Assembly (NCBI GenBank): GCA_003996215.1
Contig: QJPP01001701.1
Span: 586,605-650,604, forward strand
Source of the DNA: Jaltomata sinuosa
Lineage: Eukaryota; Streptophyta; Magnoliopsida; Solanales; Solanaceae
Length of the DNA: 64,000 nt
Direction of reading: 5' to 3'
Numbering within the stretch: position 1 is the first letter of the stretch; each line of letters begins with the position of its first letter. The notes under the pieces were generated by a model, which saw only the letters and a list, made by a program, of their open reading frames with translations, was not told the DNA's origin and searched no databases. Shown one piece after another: positions 12,487-24,240 of the stretch. The position numbers and the translations under genes were made by a program.

Positions 12487-12645
12487 TGATATTCTAAGTT
12501 AAGGCTCAACAATAGGAAAACAACCAAAACAACCACACGAACAACCAGACACCAAACTACCGATCCTAGCAAGTCATAAATGACTTAGGATCGCTACAGG
12601 AAAAATAAATTTGTAAATGCGAAGATGACCGGAAGGGTCATCACA

Positions 12646-13582
12646 ATATCTACTATAAAAAGTCTTTCATCCTCGAAAGTCAAGAAGGAAGGAGTAACTG
12701 AAGTCTCAAACAGTTGTGGATATTGAGCACGCAACTCACTCTCAGTCTCCCAAGTAGCCTCCTCGATTGGATGATGCCTCCACTGAACTTTCACAATCGG
12801 AATCTCCCTCGATCTTAATCTCCTGATATCTCTATCTAGAATATCTAACGGCTTCTCAACAAAGGATAAACTCTCATCTAACTGGATCGAATCCCAATGC
12901 AACACATAAAACTTATCTGGGACATACCGGTGCAACATCGAGACATGGAAAACTGGGTGAATAGCTAAAAACATTGTAGGAAAAGCTAACATATAGGCAA
13001 CACTGCCAACCCTCTGTAGAATCTCAAACGGCCCAATGAACCTGGGGCTAAGCTAGCCCCATCGACCAAATCTCATCACGCCATTCACGGGTAATACTCG
13101 AAGGAAACCTAAGACACCAACACTGAACTCTAAGGCACAAAGTCTATGATCAACGTAGCTCTTCTACCTACTCTGCGCTGCTATGAGTCTATCCTGAATC
13201 AAATGGACTCGGTCTAAGGAATCTCTAAGCAAATCTGTACTCTACAGTATGGACTCTAACCCATCAAACCAACCAATCAGCGTTATGCAATGCCTACCAT
13301 ACAAGGCCTCAAAAGGTGCCATGTCGATGCTCGAATGAAAGCTATTATTATAAGCTAACTGGGCCAAAGGCACGAACTGATCTGATGAAACTCCAAAGTC
13401 AAGTATACAAGCCCGAAGCATGTCCTCTTGGACCTAAATAGTCCTCTCGAACTGGCCATATTTCTGAGGGTGGAAAGCAGTACTAAGTTGAACCTCTGTA
13501 CCTAAATCTCGCTGAATAGCTCTCCAAAACTGAGATGTGAACTGAGTACCACGATCTGAAATAATAAAGTTGGGACCCAGTA
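12646..13582 (-). pseudogene. Element C integrase C-terminal half and chromodomain
   Basis: Integrase inserts the element cDNA into chromosomes; the tail is thought to read chromatin. From 13582 leftward the minus strand reads the second catalytic segment (ISDRGTQFTSQFW, Asp intact), then GQFERTI with the catalytic Glu kept, an in-frame TAG, and AYNNSFHSSIDMAPFEALYG. The C-terminal part (12594-12992) is open for about 130 codons: HPVFHVSMLHRYVPD, then SREIPIVKVQWRHHPIEEAT, ending in TESELRAQYPQLF, a group II-type chromodomain tail. The first half of integrase is on the other side of element D (21763 onward). Confidence 0.85.
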
Positions 13583-15709
13583 TGTAACACCTCAGAAATC
13601 AAACCAGCTATCTAAGTCTGAAACTCAAAAAAAATTCATGTTTCCAGGAATGATGGGCCCAAACCATGGACCGTGGTTCTAACTACGGGTTATGGAATGG
13701 AACTGTGGTTCCCTTCTGTTGATTCAGTCTCTGGTTTGGAACCACAAGTTGGTTCTACGGATCGTGGTTCAGACCATGGGTCCATCCTGTTGATTCATGG
13801 AACCAGATCAGAGGCATGACAAGTCCCTATGAAAATGACGACTCAGTTCTACGACCCGTCCTTCCAATGATGGACCGTCCTTCTGAGTCGTGGGTTGATC
13901 CAGAGACTAGCTAGGTCCCAAACAATGATGAATCCAATTGATGACCCGTCATCCATTCTACGGGTCCATCCTTTTGACCCATAGATTACTCTCCGCAGCC
14001 TGATTAGTTGGCTAAGAACCACAAGTTGGAACCACGGGTCGTGGTTCAAAAAATGACCCATAGAATCGACCCGTGATTCTTGAAGCCAACCCATTTTTCA
14101 GATTTTTCTTAATTAAATCCCAGGGGTATTTTAGTCATTACCCACCCTTTTAACTTCTAAATAATGTCGTTTTGGCTATTTCTAGAAGGGTTTCCACCCT
14201 CATTAGCCTAAGTCCCTTCTCATTAGATCATTCATCTCCCAAAAAGGAAAAGAACTTTTCTCAAGCTCAAGGTCTCAAGGTCCCAGTTCAAGTCTCCCAA
14301 GTCTTTTCAATTCAACTAGGTTAGCTTCAATCAAGGTATGTGGGTATTCAATAATGGGTTCCTCGCACCCTTGTGCCCAAAACCCCAAATTTCAAATTGT
14401 GATTTCATGAACTTTCAAATTAGGGTTTTTACCCAATTCTTATTGGTTTTGCTATAAATTGCCTTATCATGATTTTATTATGAAATTCTATTAAATTGTA
14501 TGATTTTTCATGGTTTTTTACATATGAAATCCTATTTCATGAATTGAAGGTTAATTATAGTGAATCCTACACGCATGAAGTAATTTAGGAAATTGGGGAA
14601 AATGATGGCATGATTTTATGAATTTCAAGTAAGTGCATGCCTAGTTCTTATGTTGTATGAAAGTATATTTTATTATGAAATTGAACTAAGGCCATGCAAG
14701 TTTTCAAGTTATGAATTATAATGCAATGCAAGACACCTGATGCTCCATCAATGCTCATGAATTGATTTTCTAAACTATAATTCATGAGTAGTATGATGAT
14801 CTGGGGTATGAACATACTATGAACAAGTTGGGAATCAGATATGTCACATATATATGAGCTTATGTTATATGTTTTGGGAGTAGTATTTTTCATCGAGAGA
14901 CGAGGGTTCAGATAACCCAAGTCCAAAACTATGTTTACACCGTAAGTTGCCCTCTGTGGCTTATTATGATAGGATCTTGGTACAACATGGTTCTAACTTT
15001 GGCCGTTTAGGACAACCTTTTTTAGTGGGGGTACATGCCACTGGACTCCATGTAGATCAACATGGCTTATGTCGGTTAAGAGAAACTCCTACATGATCAT
15101 TTTCAAACTATGAAGTTATATGATTCTATACTTTGAACTTAAGTTTTCTTTCATGTCTTATGTCTCCTATTTTAATACTTATTCATGTCCTTTCATTATG
15201 TAACAAGTCATTTTAAGTATGTTTTAATGGTTTTTATCATATTCATACATCGCTCTTATACTCAGTAAATCCTATAGTACTGACGCACATCTTGCGTTGC
15301 ATCCTTTGATGATGCAGATTTAGGTGTTCCTTCTCAGACCCATGGCTAGAGCTTCCAAGCCACCTTTTGTCAGCTGTTGGTGAGTCCTCTTAGATCGAGT
15401 ACTATTTATGTTCTTATTCAGTGTTAGCTATTGTATTTTCCGCACTTTGAGTTAGCTAGGGTCTTGTCCTAGCAACGCTTTATGTCATGAATAGAGGCTT
15501 TTTAGACATAGACAGTTTTTGAGTCTCTTTCTGAATTTTGTGTTCCTATTTGACTTGATTATCCATTTATGTGATACCGAATTTATCAATTATGCTTCCG
15601 CTTAACCTTTGTTATGCTTGAGAGTGCTATGAACAAGGGTTAGCTTGGGGCACTTCTGGTCCCAAGTCCCATGTTACGTCTAGGGGATAACCTCGGGGCA
15701 TGAAAAACA
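13583..15709 (+). repeat. Element D 5' LTR (~2.1 kb)
   Basis: Starts TGTAACACCTC, ends ...AAAAACA beside the primer site. It holds a dyad array of ACCCGT/ACGGGT words (13655-14080). The 81-codon minus-strand frame at 13849-14094 reads across this array and is repeated in the 3' LTR, so I do not call it a gene. The block 13831 to about 14400 is nearly identical to the 3' LTR copy, whereas flanking parts are not. Confidence 0.9.
13655..14080. promoter_or_regulatory. ACCCGT/ACGGGT dyad array, D 5' LTR
   Basis: Repeated words GGACCGTGG, GACCCGTCC, GGACCGTCC, ACGGGTCC and a perfect 8-base-arm dyad GAACCACG-GGT-CGTGGTTC (14029-14047). The sequence below becomes AT-rich (about 14098-14165), a plausible core promoter. 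Function is inferred. Confidence 0.45.
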
Positions 15710-15730
15710 TGGTATCAGAGCCTCAGGTTC
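15710..15730 (+). other. Primer binding site of element D (initiator-Met tRNA type)
   Basis: TGGTATCAGAGCCTCAGG and following bases, directly after the LTR end. The first 12 bases are the perfect complement of the plant initiator-Met tRNA 3' end. Confidence 0.9.
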
Positions 15731-15913
15731 AAGAGTCCTAGGATGTCTGAAAGCTGCATCGAGTAGAGTCTCCTTCATGTGTGTGAAGTGTGCCACATAT
15801 ATAAGACAGAACCTATGAGATATCTTAGAAAACTTCACGACTTTCATGATCATATCATGCGATAGAGCTTAACTCTAATATTCCTCTAATCCTTACCTTG
15901 TATGTTTTAGATC

Positions 15914-17010
15914 ATGCCTCGATGTGCTATGCCTCACTGAGCTGCTCGGAATGCTGCTCCTCCAGTTCCGGTCCCCTAGGTCACGAATGAGGAATTTAGG
16001 AATGACATCCATTTGCTAGCCCAGACCTTGGCCACCCAGGCCAACCAGTAAGCTCCTGTCCCAGTCCACCCTCAAGGTGGGGTAGCGGCCCGGGTTCGTG
16101 ATTTGTCCGAATGAACCCACCCAAATTTTAGGGTTTGAAAATGAGTGAGGAGTCACTTAACTTTATTGATGAAGTGAAGACGATATTTGATGTTTTGCAA
16201 GTGGTTGGTGCTGATTGTCTGGAGCTCACATCCTACCAACTCAAGGTGATAGCTCATATCTGGGTTACCCAATGGAAGGAGTCTAGAGCTAGGGACGTGG
16301 TCCCTATGACTTAGGAGTGTTTCGAGGGAGCCTTCTTTGACTGGTTATTTCCCTGAGATTTGAGGCAAGAAAAGACTAAGGAGTTTGTGAACTTGAGACA
16401 GGGGTCAATGTCAATCCAAGAGTAAAGTTTAAAGTTCACTCAGTTATCGAGGTATGCCCCTTCTATGATAGCGGACCCGCATGACCAAATGAGTAAGTTT
16501 ATCTATGGGATTTCAGACATGGTAAAGAAGGAGTGCACGTCTTCTCTGCTGTTGAGTGATATGAATATTTCCAGACTCATGACTCATGCTCACCAGATCG
16601 AGGGGGACAAGCTTTGGGAGATAGCTAGGGAGAACAAGAGAGTTATATTTGAGATTTTAGGTTTTGGCCATCAGAGGTTCAGTGGCAGGCACCGCTTCTC
16701 GTTTCTGAAGAAGTCATCAGGACCTATTCAATCTTCTGCTAGTGCTCCTACCCAGGCCCCGAGGCCTCATCATGATTAGGGTTGTAGAGGAGCTAGTTCT
16801 CATTCGCAGTCTCAGGGGAGTGTTACTAGAGGACCATCTCATCCCATTTCCAACAAGTGTGGGAAGAAACACCCAGGAGAGTGTCGCGCAGGCACGGGAG
16901 CATGCTTTGGGTGTGGACAGGCTGGACACATGTTTAGAGATTGCCCTTCAGCTAAGAAGGGGCAGGGTGGTAGTAGTGCTTAGTCTTCTCCATCAGCCCT
17001 AGGAGGTCGA
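15914..17010 (+). pseudogene. Element D gag with two zinc knuckles
   Basis: Begins at ATG 15914 (MPRCAMPH). Frames are broken several times; the longest intact piece (16465-16779) reads MIADPHDQMSKFIYGISDMV, the central gag region. Two Cys-His knuckles follow: CGKKHPGEC from 16858, then CFGCGQAGHMFRDC (16903-16944), whose CX2CX4HX4C pattern is complete. These bind element RNA in the particle. The paired knuckle distinguishes D from A, B and C, where only one is seen or none. Confidence 0.8.
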
Positions 17011-17069
17011 CCAGCCCAGCAGGGTACAACTTCTAGTTCTGTTGGTCAGTGCCAGAACCGTCTTTATGC

Positions 17070-17480
17070 TATGTCCTCTTGTCAGGACCAGGAGGGTTCC
17101 CCAGATATTGTCACTGGTATGTTGAAAGTCTTCTCTTTTGATGTGTATGGTTTGTTGGACCCGGTGCCTTTTTATCTTTTGTGACTCCTTATGTAGCATG
17201 AAAATTTGAAATTTTTCATGAATTGCTTTCAGAACCCTTTTGTATTTCTACCCCTATTGGTGAGTCAGTCTTAGCCAAAAGAATCTCCAAAATTTCCCTA
17301 TCTTGATCCTTCATACATTCACTTCAGCGGATTTAGTAGAGTTGGAGATGAAAAATTTTGATGTTATACTTGGTATGGATTGGCTACATGCTTGTTATTC
17401 TTCTGTTGATTGTCGTACTCGGGTTGTTAGTTTCAAGTTTCTAAATGAACCCATTTTAGAATGGCAAGGTAGTCCCCCTT
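17070..17480 (+). pseudogene. Element D aspartic protease
   Basis: Retroviral-type aspartic protease that would cut the polyprotein. The active-site triplet region at 17158-17166 starts with GAC (Asp) but has lost one base, shifting frame right at the catalytic D-S/T-G. Downstream, 17303-17623 is open and contains LEMKNFDVILGMDWLHA, the conserved ILGMDWL flap region, and a long linker to RT. Confidence 0.75.
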
Positions 17481-17623
17481 CCTCAAAAGTTTGTTTCGTA
17501 TCTTATCTTAAGGCTAGGAAGATGATTTTAAAGGGGTATGTTTATCACATAGTGCGGGTTATGGACACGAAGTCTGAAACCCCATCCCTTCAGTCTGTTC
17601 CTGTTGTGAATGAGTTTCCATAA

Positions 17624-18950
17624 GTGTTTCCCGAGGATTTTCCTGGAGTCCCTCTCGAGCGGGAGATCGGCTTTGGGATAGATCTTCTCCCAGATACGAA
17701 TCATATCTCTATTCCTCCCTATAGAATGGCTCCCGCAGATCTTAAGGAGTTAAAGGATCAGTTGAAGGATCTTCTTGATAAAGGTTTCATAAGGCCTAGA
17801 ATTTCTCCATAGGGTGCCCCAGTTTTATTTGTTCGAAAGAAAGGTGGTTCTCTTAGAATGTGTATTGACTATCGTCAGTTGAACAACGCCATAATCAAGA
17901 ATAAATATCCCATTCCTAGGATTGATGACTTGTTCGATCAGCTTCAGGGTGCTAGTTTCTTCTCCAAAATCGACCTCAGATCCGGGTATCATCAGCTTTG
18001 TGTTAGAGAGTGTGATATTCAGAAGACATCCTACCGAACTCGGTATGGTAATTATGAATTTGTTGTGATGTCTTTTGGTTTAACGAATGCTCCTGTAGCC
18101 TTTATGGATTTGATGAACCGTGTGTTCAAACAGTACCTGGATATGTTTGTGATTATTTTCATTGATGATATCCTTATCTACTCTCAAAGTGAGAAGGAGC
18201 ATGCGGACCATCTGAGAGTTGTGTTGCAAACTCTCAAGGGCCATTAGTTATTTGCTATGTTTATCAAGTGTGAGTTCTGGATGCATTTCGTTGTGTTTTT
18301 GGATCATATTGTGACTAGGGATGGTATTCGAGTTGATTCTTAAAAGATTAAGGCGGTAATGAACTGGCCTAGACCCACTTTCACGTCTGATAATAGAAGA
18401 TTTTTGGGTTTGGCTAGCTACTACAGGAGGTTTGTGGAAGTATTTTCTTCCATTGCTTCCCCTTTCACCCAATTGACTCAGAAGAAGGTAAAATTTTAGT
18501 GGTCCAACTTGTGTGAGAAGAACTTTCAGGAATTGAAGACTAGATTGACCACAACTCGAGTGTTAGCTCTACCTGAGGGCCTAGATGATTTTGTTGTGTA
18601 TTGTGATGCTTCTAGGATTGGTTTGGGTTGTGTTTTGATGCAGCGTGGTAAGGTGATTGCTTATGCCTCTAGACAGCTTAAGACTCATGAGAAGAACTAC
18701 CGTACTCATGATCTTGAGTTAGCAGCCTTGGTCTTTGCTTTGAAGATTTGGAGACATTATTTGTATGGGGTGTATGTGGATGTATTCACCTATCATAAGA
18801 GTCTTCAGTATGTGTTCACTCAGAAGGAATTCAATTTGCGACAAAGGAGATGGCTTGAGCTCCTTAAGGATTATGACATGAGTGTGCTTTACCATCCGGG
18901 TAAGGCCAATGTTGTGGCGGATGCACTTAGTAGATTATCGATGGGCTAGC
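17624..18950 (+). pseudogene. Element D reverse transcriptase and RNase H
   Basis: RT begins after PEDFPGVPLEREIGFGIDLL with PPYRMAPADLKELKDQL and KGFIRP; a TAG follows at 17810. From 17858 to 18247 it is open: MCIDYRQLNNAIIKNKYPIP, DLFDQLQGASFFSKIDLRSG, and the catalytic FIDDILIYSQ with both aspartates. A short degraded connection (18248-18508, two or more stops) leads to RNase H (18509-18949), with YCDASRIGLGCVLMQRGKV, KTHEKNYRTHDLELA and the terminal YHPGKANVVADALSRLS. This is the best preserved polymerase here, but split over at least three frames. Confidence 0.88.
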
Positions 18951-18954
18951 TTGG

Positions 18955-20466
18955 TTGGGAGTTCGCCTTATGTACTCGACTGAAGGTGGTGTTATTGTTC
19001 TGAATGGTTCCGAATCATCCTTGGTAGCAGAAGTGAAGGCAAAGCAAGATAGTGTACCCATTTTACTTCAGCTTAAGGGTGCAGTCCATCAACAAAGGGT
19101 TGAGGTGTTCTCCCAAAGGGGAGATAGTGTACTTCGTTATCAGAGTCGACGATGCATGCCAGATGTAGATGGGTTGAAACAGCAGATTCTGACTGAGGCT
19201 CATAGTTCAAGATATTCCATCCACCCCGGTGCCACCAAGATGTACCGTGATTTACGAGAAGTCTTTTGGTGGAGTGGTATGAAGAGGGACATAGCCGGTT
19301 TTGTGGCTAAGTGTCCCAACTGTTAGTAGGTGAAGGTAGAGCACCAGTGACTGGGTGGAATAATTCAGGATATTGACCTTCCTACTTGGAAATGGTAAGC
19401 GATCAATATGGACTTCATTAAAGGTTTTCCTCGTACTTGAAGGCAACATGATTCGATTTGGGTGATTGTCGATCGGATGACTAAATCAACCCATTTCTTG
19501 GTTGTTAAGACTACGAATTCAGCAGACGACTATTCCAGACTCTAATTCTGGGAGATAGTTCGATTGAATGGTGTTCCTTTATCCATCATTTCAGTTAGGG
19601 GTACTCAGTTTACTTCTCAATTTTGGAGGTTGTTTCAGAAAGGTCTTGGTACACAGGTGAAGCTTAGCACAACTTTTCACCCTCAGACAGTTGGTCAGGC
19701 AGAGCATACTATTCACACTTTGGAGGATATGTTGAGAGCTTGTATGATTGATTTCAAAGGTAATTGGGATGATCCCTTACTTCTTATCGAGTTTGCCTAC
19801 AATAATAGCTTTCACTATAGCATCCAGATGGCTCCTTATGAGGCACTTTATGGTTGGAGATGTAGATCTCCTATTGGTTAGTTTGAGGTAGGTCAGGCAG
19901 CCTTGATTGGTCCAGATTTGGGTCATGAGACTATGGAAAAAGTTCAGCTTATTAGGGAGAGGTTGAAGACCGCTCAGAGTCGACAGAAATCATACGCGGA
20001 TCTGAGGAGGAGGGAATTAGAATTTGAAGTTGATGATTGGGTTTTTCTAATGGTGTCACTCATGAAGGGTGTGACGAGATTTGGCAAGAAAGGGAAGCTT
20101 AGTCCCTATTTTGTAAGTCCTTATCATATTCTAAGAAAGGTTGGTAAGGTCGCTTATGAGTTGGATTTGCCATCAGATTTGGAAGCGGTTCATCCAGTTT
20201 TCCATGTTTCCTTATTGAAGAAGTGTGTTGGTGATCCGACCTTGATTGTCCCGTTGGAGGATGTAGGTGTGAAGGATAATCTTACCTATGAGTAGGTCCC
20301 CATAGAAATCCCTGATCGTCAGATTCAGAGGTTGAGGAACAAAGAAGTTGCTTCGATAAAATTTCTTTGGAGAAATCATCTTGTTGAAGGAGCTACTTGG
20401 GAAGCAGAAAAGGCCATGAAGGCCAAATATCTCCATCTCTTTCCTTTCGATTATGTTATAGCTTGA
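18955..20466 (+). pseudogene. Element D integrase and chromodomain
   Basis: 18955-19326 carries the N-terminal zinc site with both His (HSSRYSIHPGATKMY) and CPNC, then a TAG. The core continues out of frame to 19564-19881 (GTQFTSQFWRLFQKGLGTQV), where the second catalytic aspartate is changed: the segment reads ISVRG where C reads ISDRG. The Glu (GQAEHTIHTLEDML) is present. 19903-20295 holds the C-terminal domain (KGVTRFGKKGKLSPYFVSPY, HPVFHVSLLKKC). After a TAG, 20296-20466 gives LRNKEVASIKFLWRNHLVEG, a chromodomain-like tail. Confidence 0.87.
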
Positions 20467-20687
20467 GGTAATAGTTTCATCCTTAGTATGTTCCCCTGAT
20501 CCTACTCCATCAGTTACTCTCATAATCCTAACATGCATTCATGTTTTCGAAGTTGATTTAATCATGTTTTAAGTTGAAAAGTTACGTTTTCAGGTTTATT
20601 CCTTGAATTCCATGTTTTGTTGCTGGTTGGGCTGTTTTCATCTTCAATTTTCCTTTGTTTAGTCTTCATTTGAGGACAAATGATCCC

Positions 20688-20698
20688 AAGGGGGAAAT
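20688..20698 (+). other. Polypurine tract of element D
   Basis: AAGGGGGAAAT two bases before the 3' LTR start at 20701, the usual plus-strand primer. Confidence 0.75.
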
Positions 20699-20700
20699 AT

Positions 20701-21762
20701 TGTAACACCTCGAAAATTGAACCACCTATCTAAGTCTAAAACTCAGAAAAATTTCATGTTTCCAGGTGATGGGCCCAAACCATGGACCATGGTTCGAACC
20801 ACGGGTCATGAAATGGAACTGTGGTTCCCTTCTGTTGATTCAGTCTCTGGTCTGGAACCATGAGTTGGTTCTACGAATCGTGGTTCAAACCATGAGTCCG
20901 TCATGTTGACTCGTGGAACTAGATCAGAGGAATGACAAGTCCCTCTGAAAATGACGACTCAGTTCTACGACCCGTCCTTCCAATGATGGACCATCCTTCT
21001 GAGTCGTGGGTTGATCCAGAGACTAGCTAGGTCCCAAACAATGATGAATCCAATTGATGACCCGTCATCCATTCTACGGGTCCATCCTTTTGACCCATAG
21101 ATTACTCTCTGCAGCCTGATTAGTTGGCTAAGAACCACAAGTTGGAACCACAGGTCGTGGTTCAAAAAACGACCCATAGAATCGACCCGTGATTCTTGAA
21201 GCCAACCCATTTTTTAGATTTTTCTTAATTAAATCCCAGGGGTATTTTAGTCATTACCCACCCTTTTAACTTCTAAATAATGTCGTTTTGGCTATTTCTA
21301 GAAGGGTTTTCCACCCTCATTAGCCTAAGTCCCTTCTCATTAGATCATTCATCTCCCAAAAAGGAAAAGAACTTTTCTCAAGCTCAAGGTCTCAAGGTCT
21401 CAAGGTCCCAGTTCAAGTCTCCCAAGTCTTTTCAATTCAACTAGGTTAGCTTCAATCAAGGTATGTGGGTATTCAATAATGGGTTCCTCGCACCCTTGTG
21501 CCCAAAACCCCAAATTTCAAATTGTGATTTCATGAACTTTCAAATTAGGGTTTTTACTCAGTTCTTATAGGTTTTGCTATAAATTGCCTTCTCATGATTT
21601 TATTATGAAATTCTATTAAATTGCATGATTTTGCATTGGTTTTTACATATGAACTCCTATTTCATGAATTGAAGGTTAATTATGGTGAATCTACATGCAT
21701 GAAGTGATTTAAGAAATTGGGGAAAATGATGGCATAATTTCATGAATTTCAAGTAAGTGCGT
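20701..21762 (+). repeat. Element D 3' LTR, truncated at half length
   Basis: Begins TGTAACACCTC and follows the 5' LTR to position 14638 of that copy, then switches at about 21761 to integrase sequence of element C. About 1.07 kb of LTR is missing, including its end. Its dyad array is at 20775-21200. Confidence 0.9.
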
Positions 21763-22290
21763 GACACCGTGCAACCAAATAACCTCACGAATGTAGATCT
21801 AAGATAACCTCTCGGCGTTGTACGAAGTCGAAAACGGCAAGGAATGGGCTGACTTAGTCAGCCTATCAACAATCACCCATATGGAATCAAACCTCCGAGA
21901 ATTTGAGGCAACCCAACAACGAAGTTTATAGTAATCCCTTCCCACTTCCACTCAGGAATGGGAAGTTGATGCATCAAACCACCCGGTCTCATGTGCTCAA
22001 ACTTCACCTGCTGACAATTCAAGCACCTATATACAAACTCCGCTACGTCCTGCTTCATACCGCTCCACCAATAAAGCTGTCTCAAATCTTTATACATCTT
22101 TGCTGCGCCAGGATGAATGGAGTATCTAGTATAATATGCCTCACAAAGTATCAACTGAATCAAATCTCCAACCCTCAAAACACAAAGACGACTGTCGAAT
22201 CTCAGAATACCATCAAAACCCAAAGTAGCCCGGCTGGCCTCACCTCGAACTACCTGATCACGAAGGTCACACAAAATATGATCCTCAAAC
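21763..22290 (-). pseudogene. Element C integrase N-terminal half
   Basis: Minus strand, from RNase H leftward to the D junction. 21873-22274 is open for about 130 codons: the zinc site is complete (YSIHPGAAKMYKDLRQLYWW followed by CLNC), and the core starts with KWEGITINFVVGLPQI. The first catalytic Asp region (VDRLTKSAH-like) lies near 21830-21850, in a different frame. The rest of the core is at 12646-13582. Confidence 0.85.
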
Positions 22291-23720
22291 TGTCAGCTCT
22301 GAATCTGATCCACTAGAGTAGAATAAACCTCAATACTGGAAAGAACTCTGCTAGGATCCGGCAAGTCAAGCCTAACCAAATGGTTAGCCAAGGATTGGAT
22401 GTCCAAGGCCAACAGTCTCTCAGAAACTGAAAGTGAAGCTAGGCTACCCATACTCACTGTCTTTCGTCTCAAGGAATCCGCTACCACGTTTGCCTTGCTC
22501 GGATGGTATAGAATAGTGAAATCATAGTCCTTCAGCAAGTCAATCCATCTCCTCTGACTCAAGTTCAACTCTCGCTAACTCATAATGTACTGAAGAATAT
22601 AGTGATCCGTGAATATCTCACAATGAACTCCATATAAGTAGTGCCTACAGATCTTGAGCGCGAAGACTACTGCTGCCAACTCCAGGTCATGAGTAGGGTA
22701 GTTGCGCTCGCATATGCTATCACTCGGCCCTACTGCATGAACACACAACCAAAACCAACTCTAGAAGCATCACAATACCCGGCAAAACTCCGAACCTCGA
22801 CCGGTAAGGTCAAAACTGGAGCTAAAGTCAATAAGGCCTTAAGCCTCTATAAGCTATCCTCGCACTGATCTGACCACTGAAATAGAGCATCCTTCCTAGT
22901 CAGCATAGTCAAGGGTGCTGCTAAGGAAGAAAATCCCTTAAAGAACAGCCTGTAGTACCCGGCTAACCCAATAAAGTTGCGAACCTCGGTAGGAGTGGTA
23001 GCTCTAGGCCAATTACGAACCGCTAAAATCTTACTCGGATCAACTCTAATCCTATCCTTAGACACCACGTGCCCTAGGAATGCAACTGACTCAAGCCAAA
23101 ACTCGCACTTTGAGAACTTGGCATAAAGTCGATGGTCTTTCAAAGTCTAAAGTACAGTCCTCAAGTGCTGCTCATGCTCATCCCTACTCCTTGAGTATAT
23201 CAGAATGTCATCAATGAAGACTATCATGAACATATCCAAGTACGAGCTAAGCACCCTGTGCATCAAGTCTATCAAAGCTGCGGGGGCATTATTCAACCCA
23301 AAAGGCATCACCAGGAACTCATAATGGCCATAACGTGTCCTGAATGTTATCTTAGGGATGTCCTCTGCCCTTATCCTCAGCTGATGGTAGCCGAACCTCA
23401 AATCAATCTTCAAAAACACAGCTAAACCCTGAAGCTGATCAAAAAAGTCATCAATAATAGGCATCGGATACTATTCTTCACTGTCACTTTGTTCAACTTC
23501 TAATAATCAATACACATCCACATCGACCCATCTTTATTCTTCACAAAGAGAACAGGACCACCCCAAGGAGATACACTCGGTCTAATGAACCCCTTAGTTA
23601 ATAAATCCTTGAGTTGCTCATTAAGCTCTCTCAACTTAGCAGTAGTCATACAGTATGGAGGATAGAAATGGGCCTGGTGCCCGGCTCTAACTCAATGGCG
23701 AAATCAATATCTCTCTCATG
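22291..23720 (-). pseudogene. Element C reverse transcriptase and RNase H
   Basis: RT starts near 23720 (IDFAIELEPGT), with KDLLTKGFIRPSVSPWGGPV, then MCIDY followed by TAG and a frameshift near 23470. 23147-23464 is open and keeps the catalytic FIDDILIYSRS box. 22847-23143 covers the connection (KFSKCEFWLESVAFLGHVVS, RNFIGLAGYYRLF). The RNase H core lies near 22570-22850 in other frames, and 22293-22568 ends with YHPSKANVVADSLRRK plus the linker to integrase. Catalytic RT residues look intact, but the gene is in at least four pieces. Confidence 0.87.
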
Positions 23721-23839
23721 TGGAAGGCCTGGACGGTCGGTAGGCAACACCTATAGGAAGTCTCTAACCACAAAAATACACTCAGGAGATGAAGGGTCAG
23801 CACTAGCATCTCGGACATAAGCTAGATAAGGTAAACGCC

Positions 23840-24240
23840 CAGGGAAAATCAACTTCCTAGCTCAAAGTCAAGAGATGATCCCAGACGGTGCGCGGCTAAT
23901 AGAACCCTATCACACAACTAAGGATACACCAGGCACGGTATTGGTAACAGTCTTGGCATAATAGTCCAAAACCACATGGTGAGGGGATAACAAGTCCATG
24001 CCCAGTATCACATCAAAATCTAACATATCAAGGATCTTCAAATCACCCCAAATCTTCAAATCACCAACAGATATCATGCAAGATCTCAAAATCCAATCCA
24101 CTACTAAAGAATCTCCTACTGGAGTCAAAACAGAAACTGACACAGATAACGGCTCACTAGCCAACCCCAAACAAGGCAGAAAGTAGGCAGATACATAAGA
24201 ACATGTAGATCTAGGATCAAATAAAGTCATAGCGTACTAA
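23840..24240 (-). pseudogene. Element C aspartic protease
   Basis: 23910-24230 is open: MTLFDPRSTCSYVSAYF, then MLDFDVILGMDLLSPHHVVL. The active-site segment reads D-P-R-S-T; B keeps D-S-G-S at this site, so the glycine of the catalytic triplet is replaced by arginine, which should abolish activity. Confidence 0.8.

Larger units (their letters stand above)
9248..12645 (-). repeat. Element C 3' LTR (~3.4 kb)
   Basis: Begins on the minus strand at 12645 (TGTGATGACC) and ends at 9248 (GGGTCGTGACA). It carries two W-box dyads (12472-12486, 12148-12163) and the CG-rich array (11919-11998). It lacks one copy of a 56-bp unit present twice in the 5' LTR (27345-27456), and has a short deletion near 12590-12610. 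No gene inside. Confidence 0.9.
13583..21762 (+). mobile_element. Element D: Ty3-Gypsy chromovirus inserted in C integrase, 3' LTR truncated
   Basis: Plus-strand element with 5' LTR (13583-15709), initiator-Met primer site (15710), gag with two zinc knuckles, protease, RT, RNase H, integrase, chromodomain, polypurine tract and a 3' LTR that stops halfway (20701-21762). It is the most intact pol in the window: RT catalytic FIDDI is kept, but integrase Asp is lost and stops are scattered. It interrupts the C integrase between the catalytic segments; C sequence on the two sides meets with a short overlap (GACCC left, GACAC right), consistent with a decayed target duplication and little or no loss of C. 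The clade within chromoviruses is uncertain. Confidence 0.88.

Noticed and set aside
13849..14094. Two near-identical 81-codon minus-strand frames (13849-14094 and 20965-21210) that look like a conserved small gene
   Set aside because: They are the two LTR copies of element D, in the near-identical block, and read across the dyad motif array; the identity comes from LTR duplication, not protein constraint.
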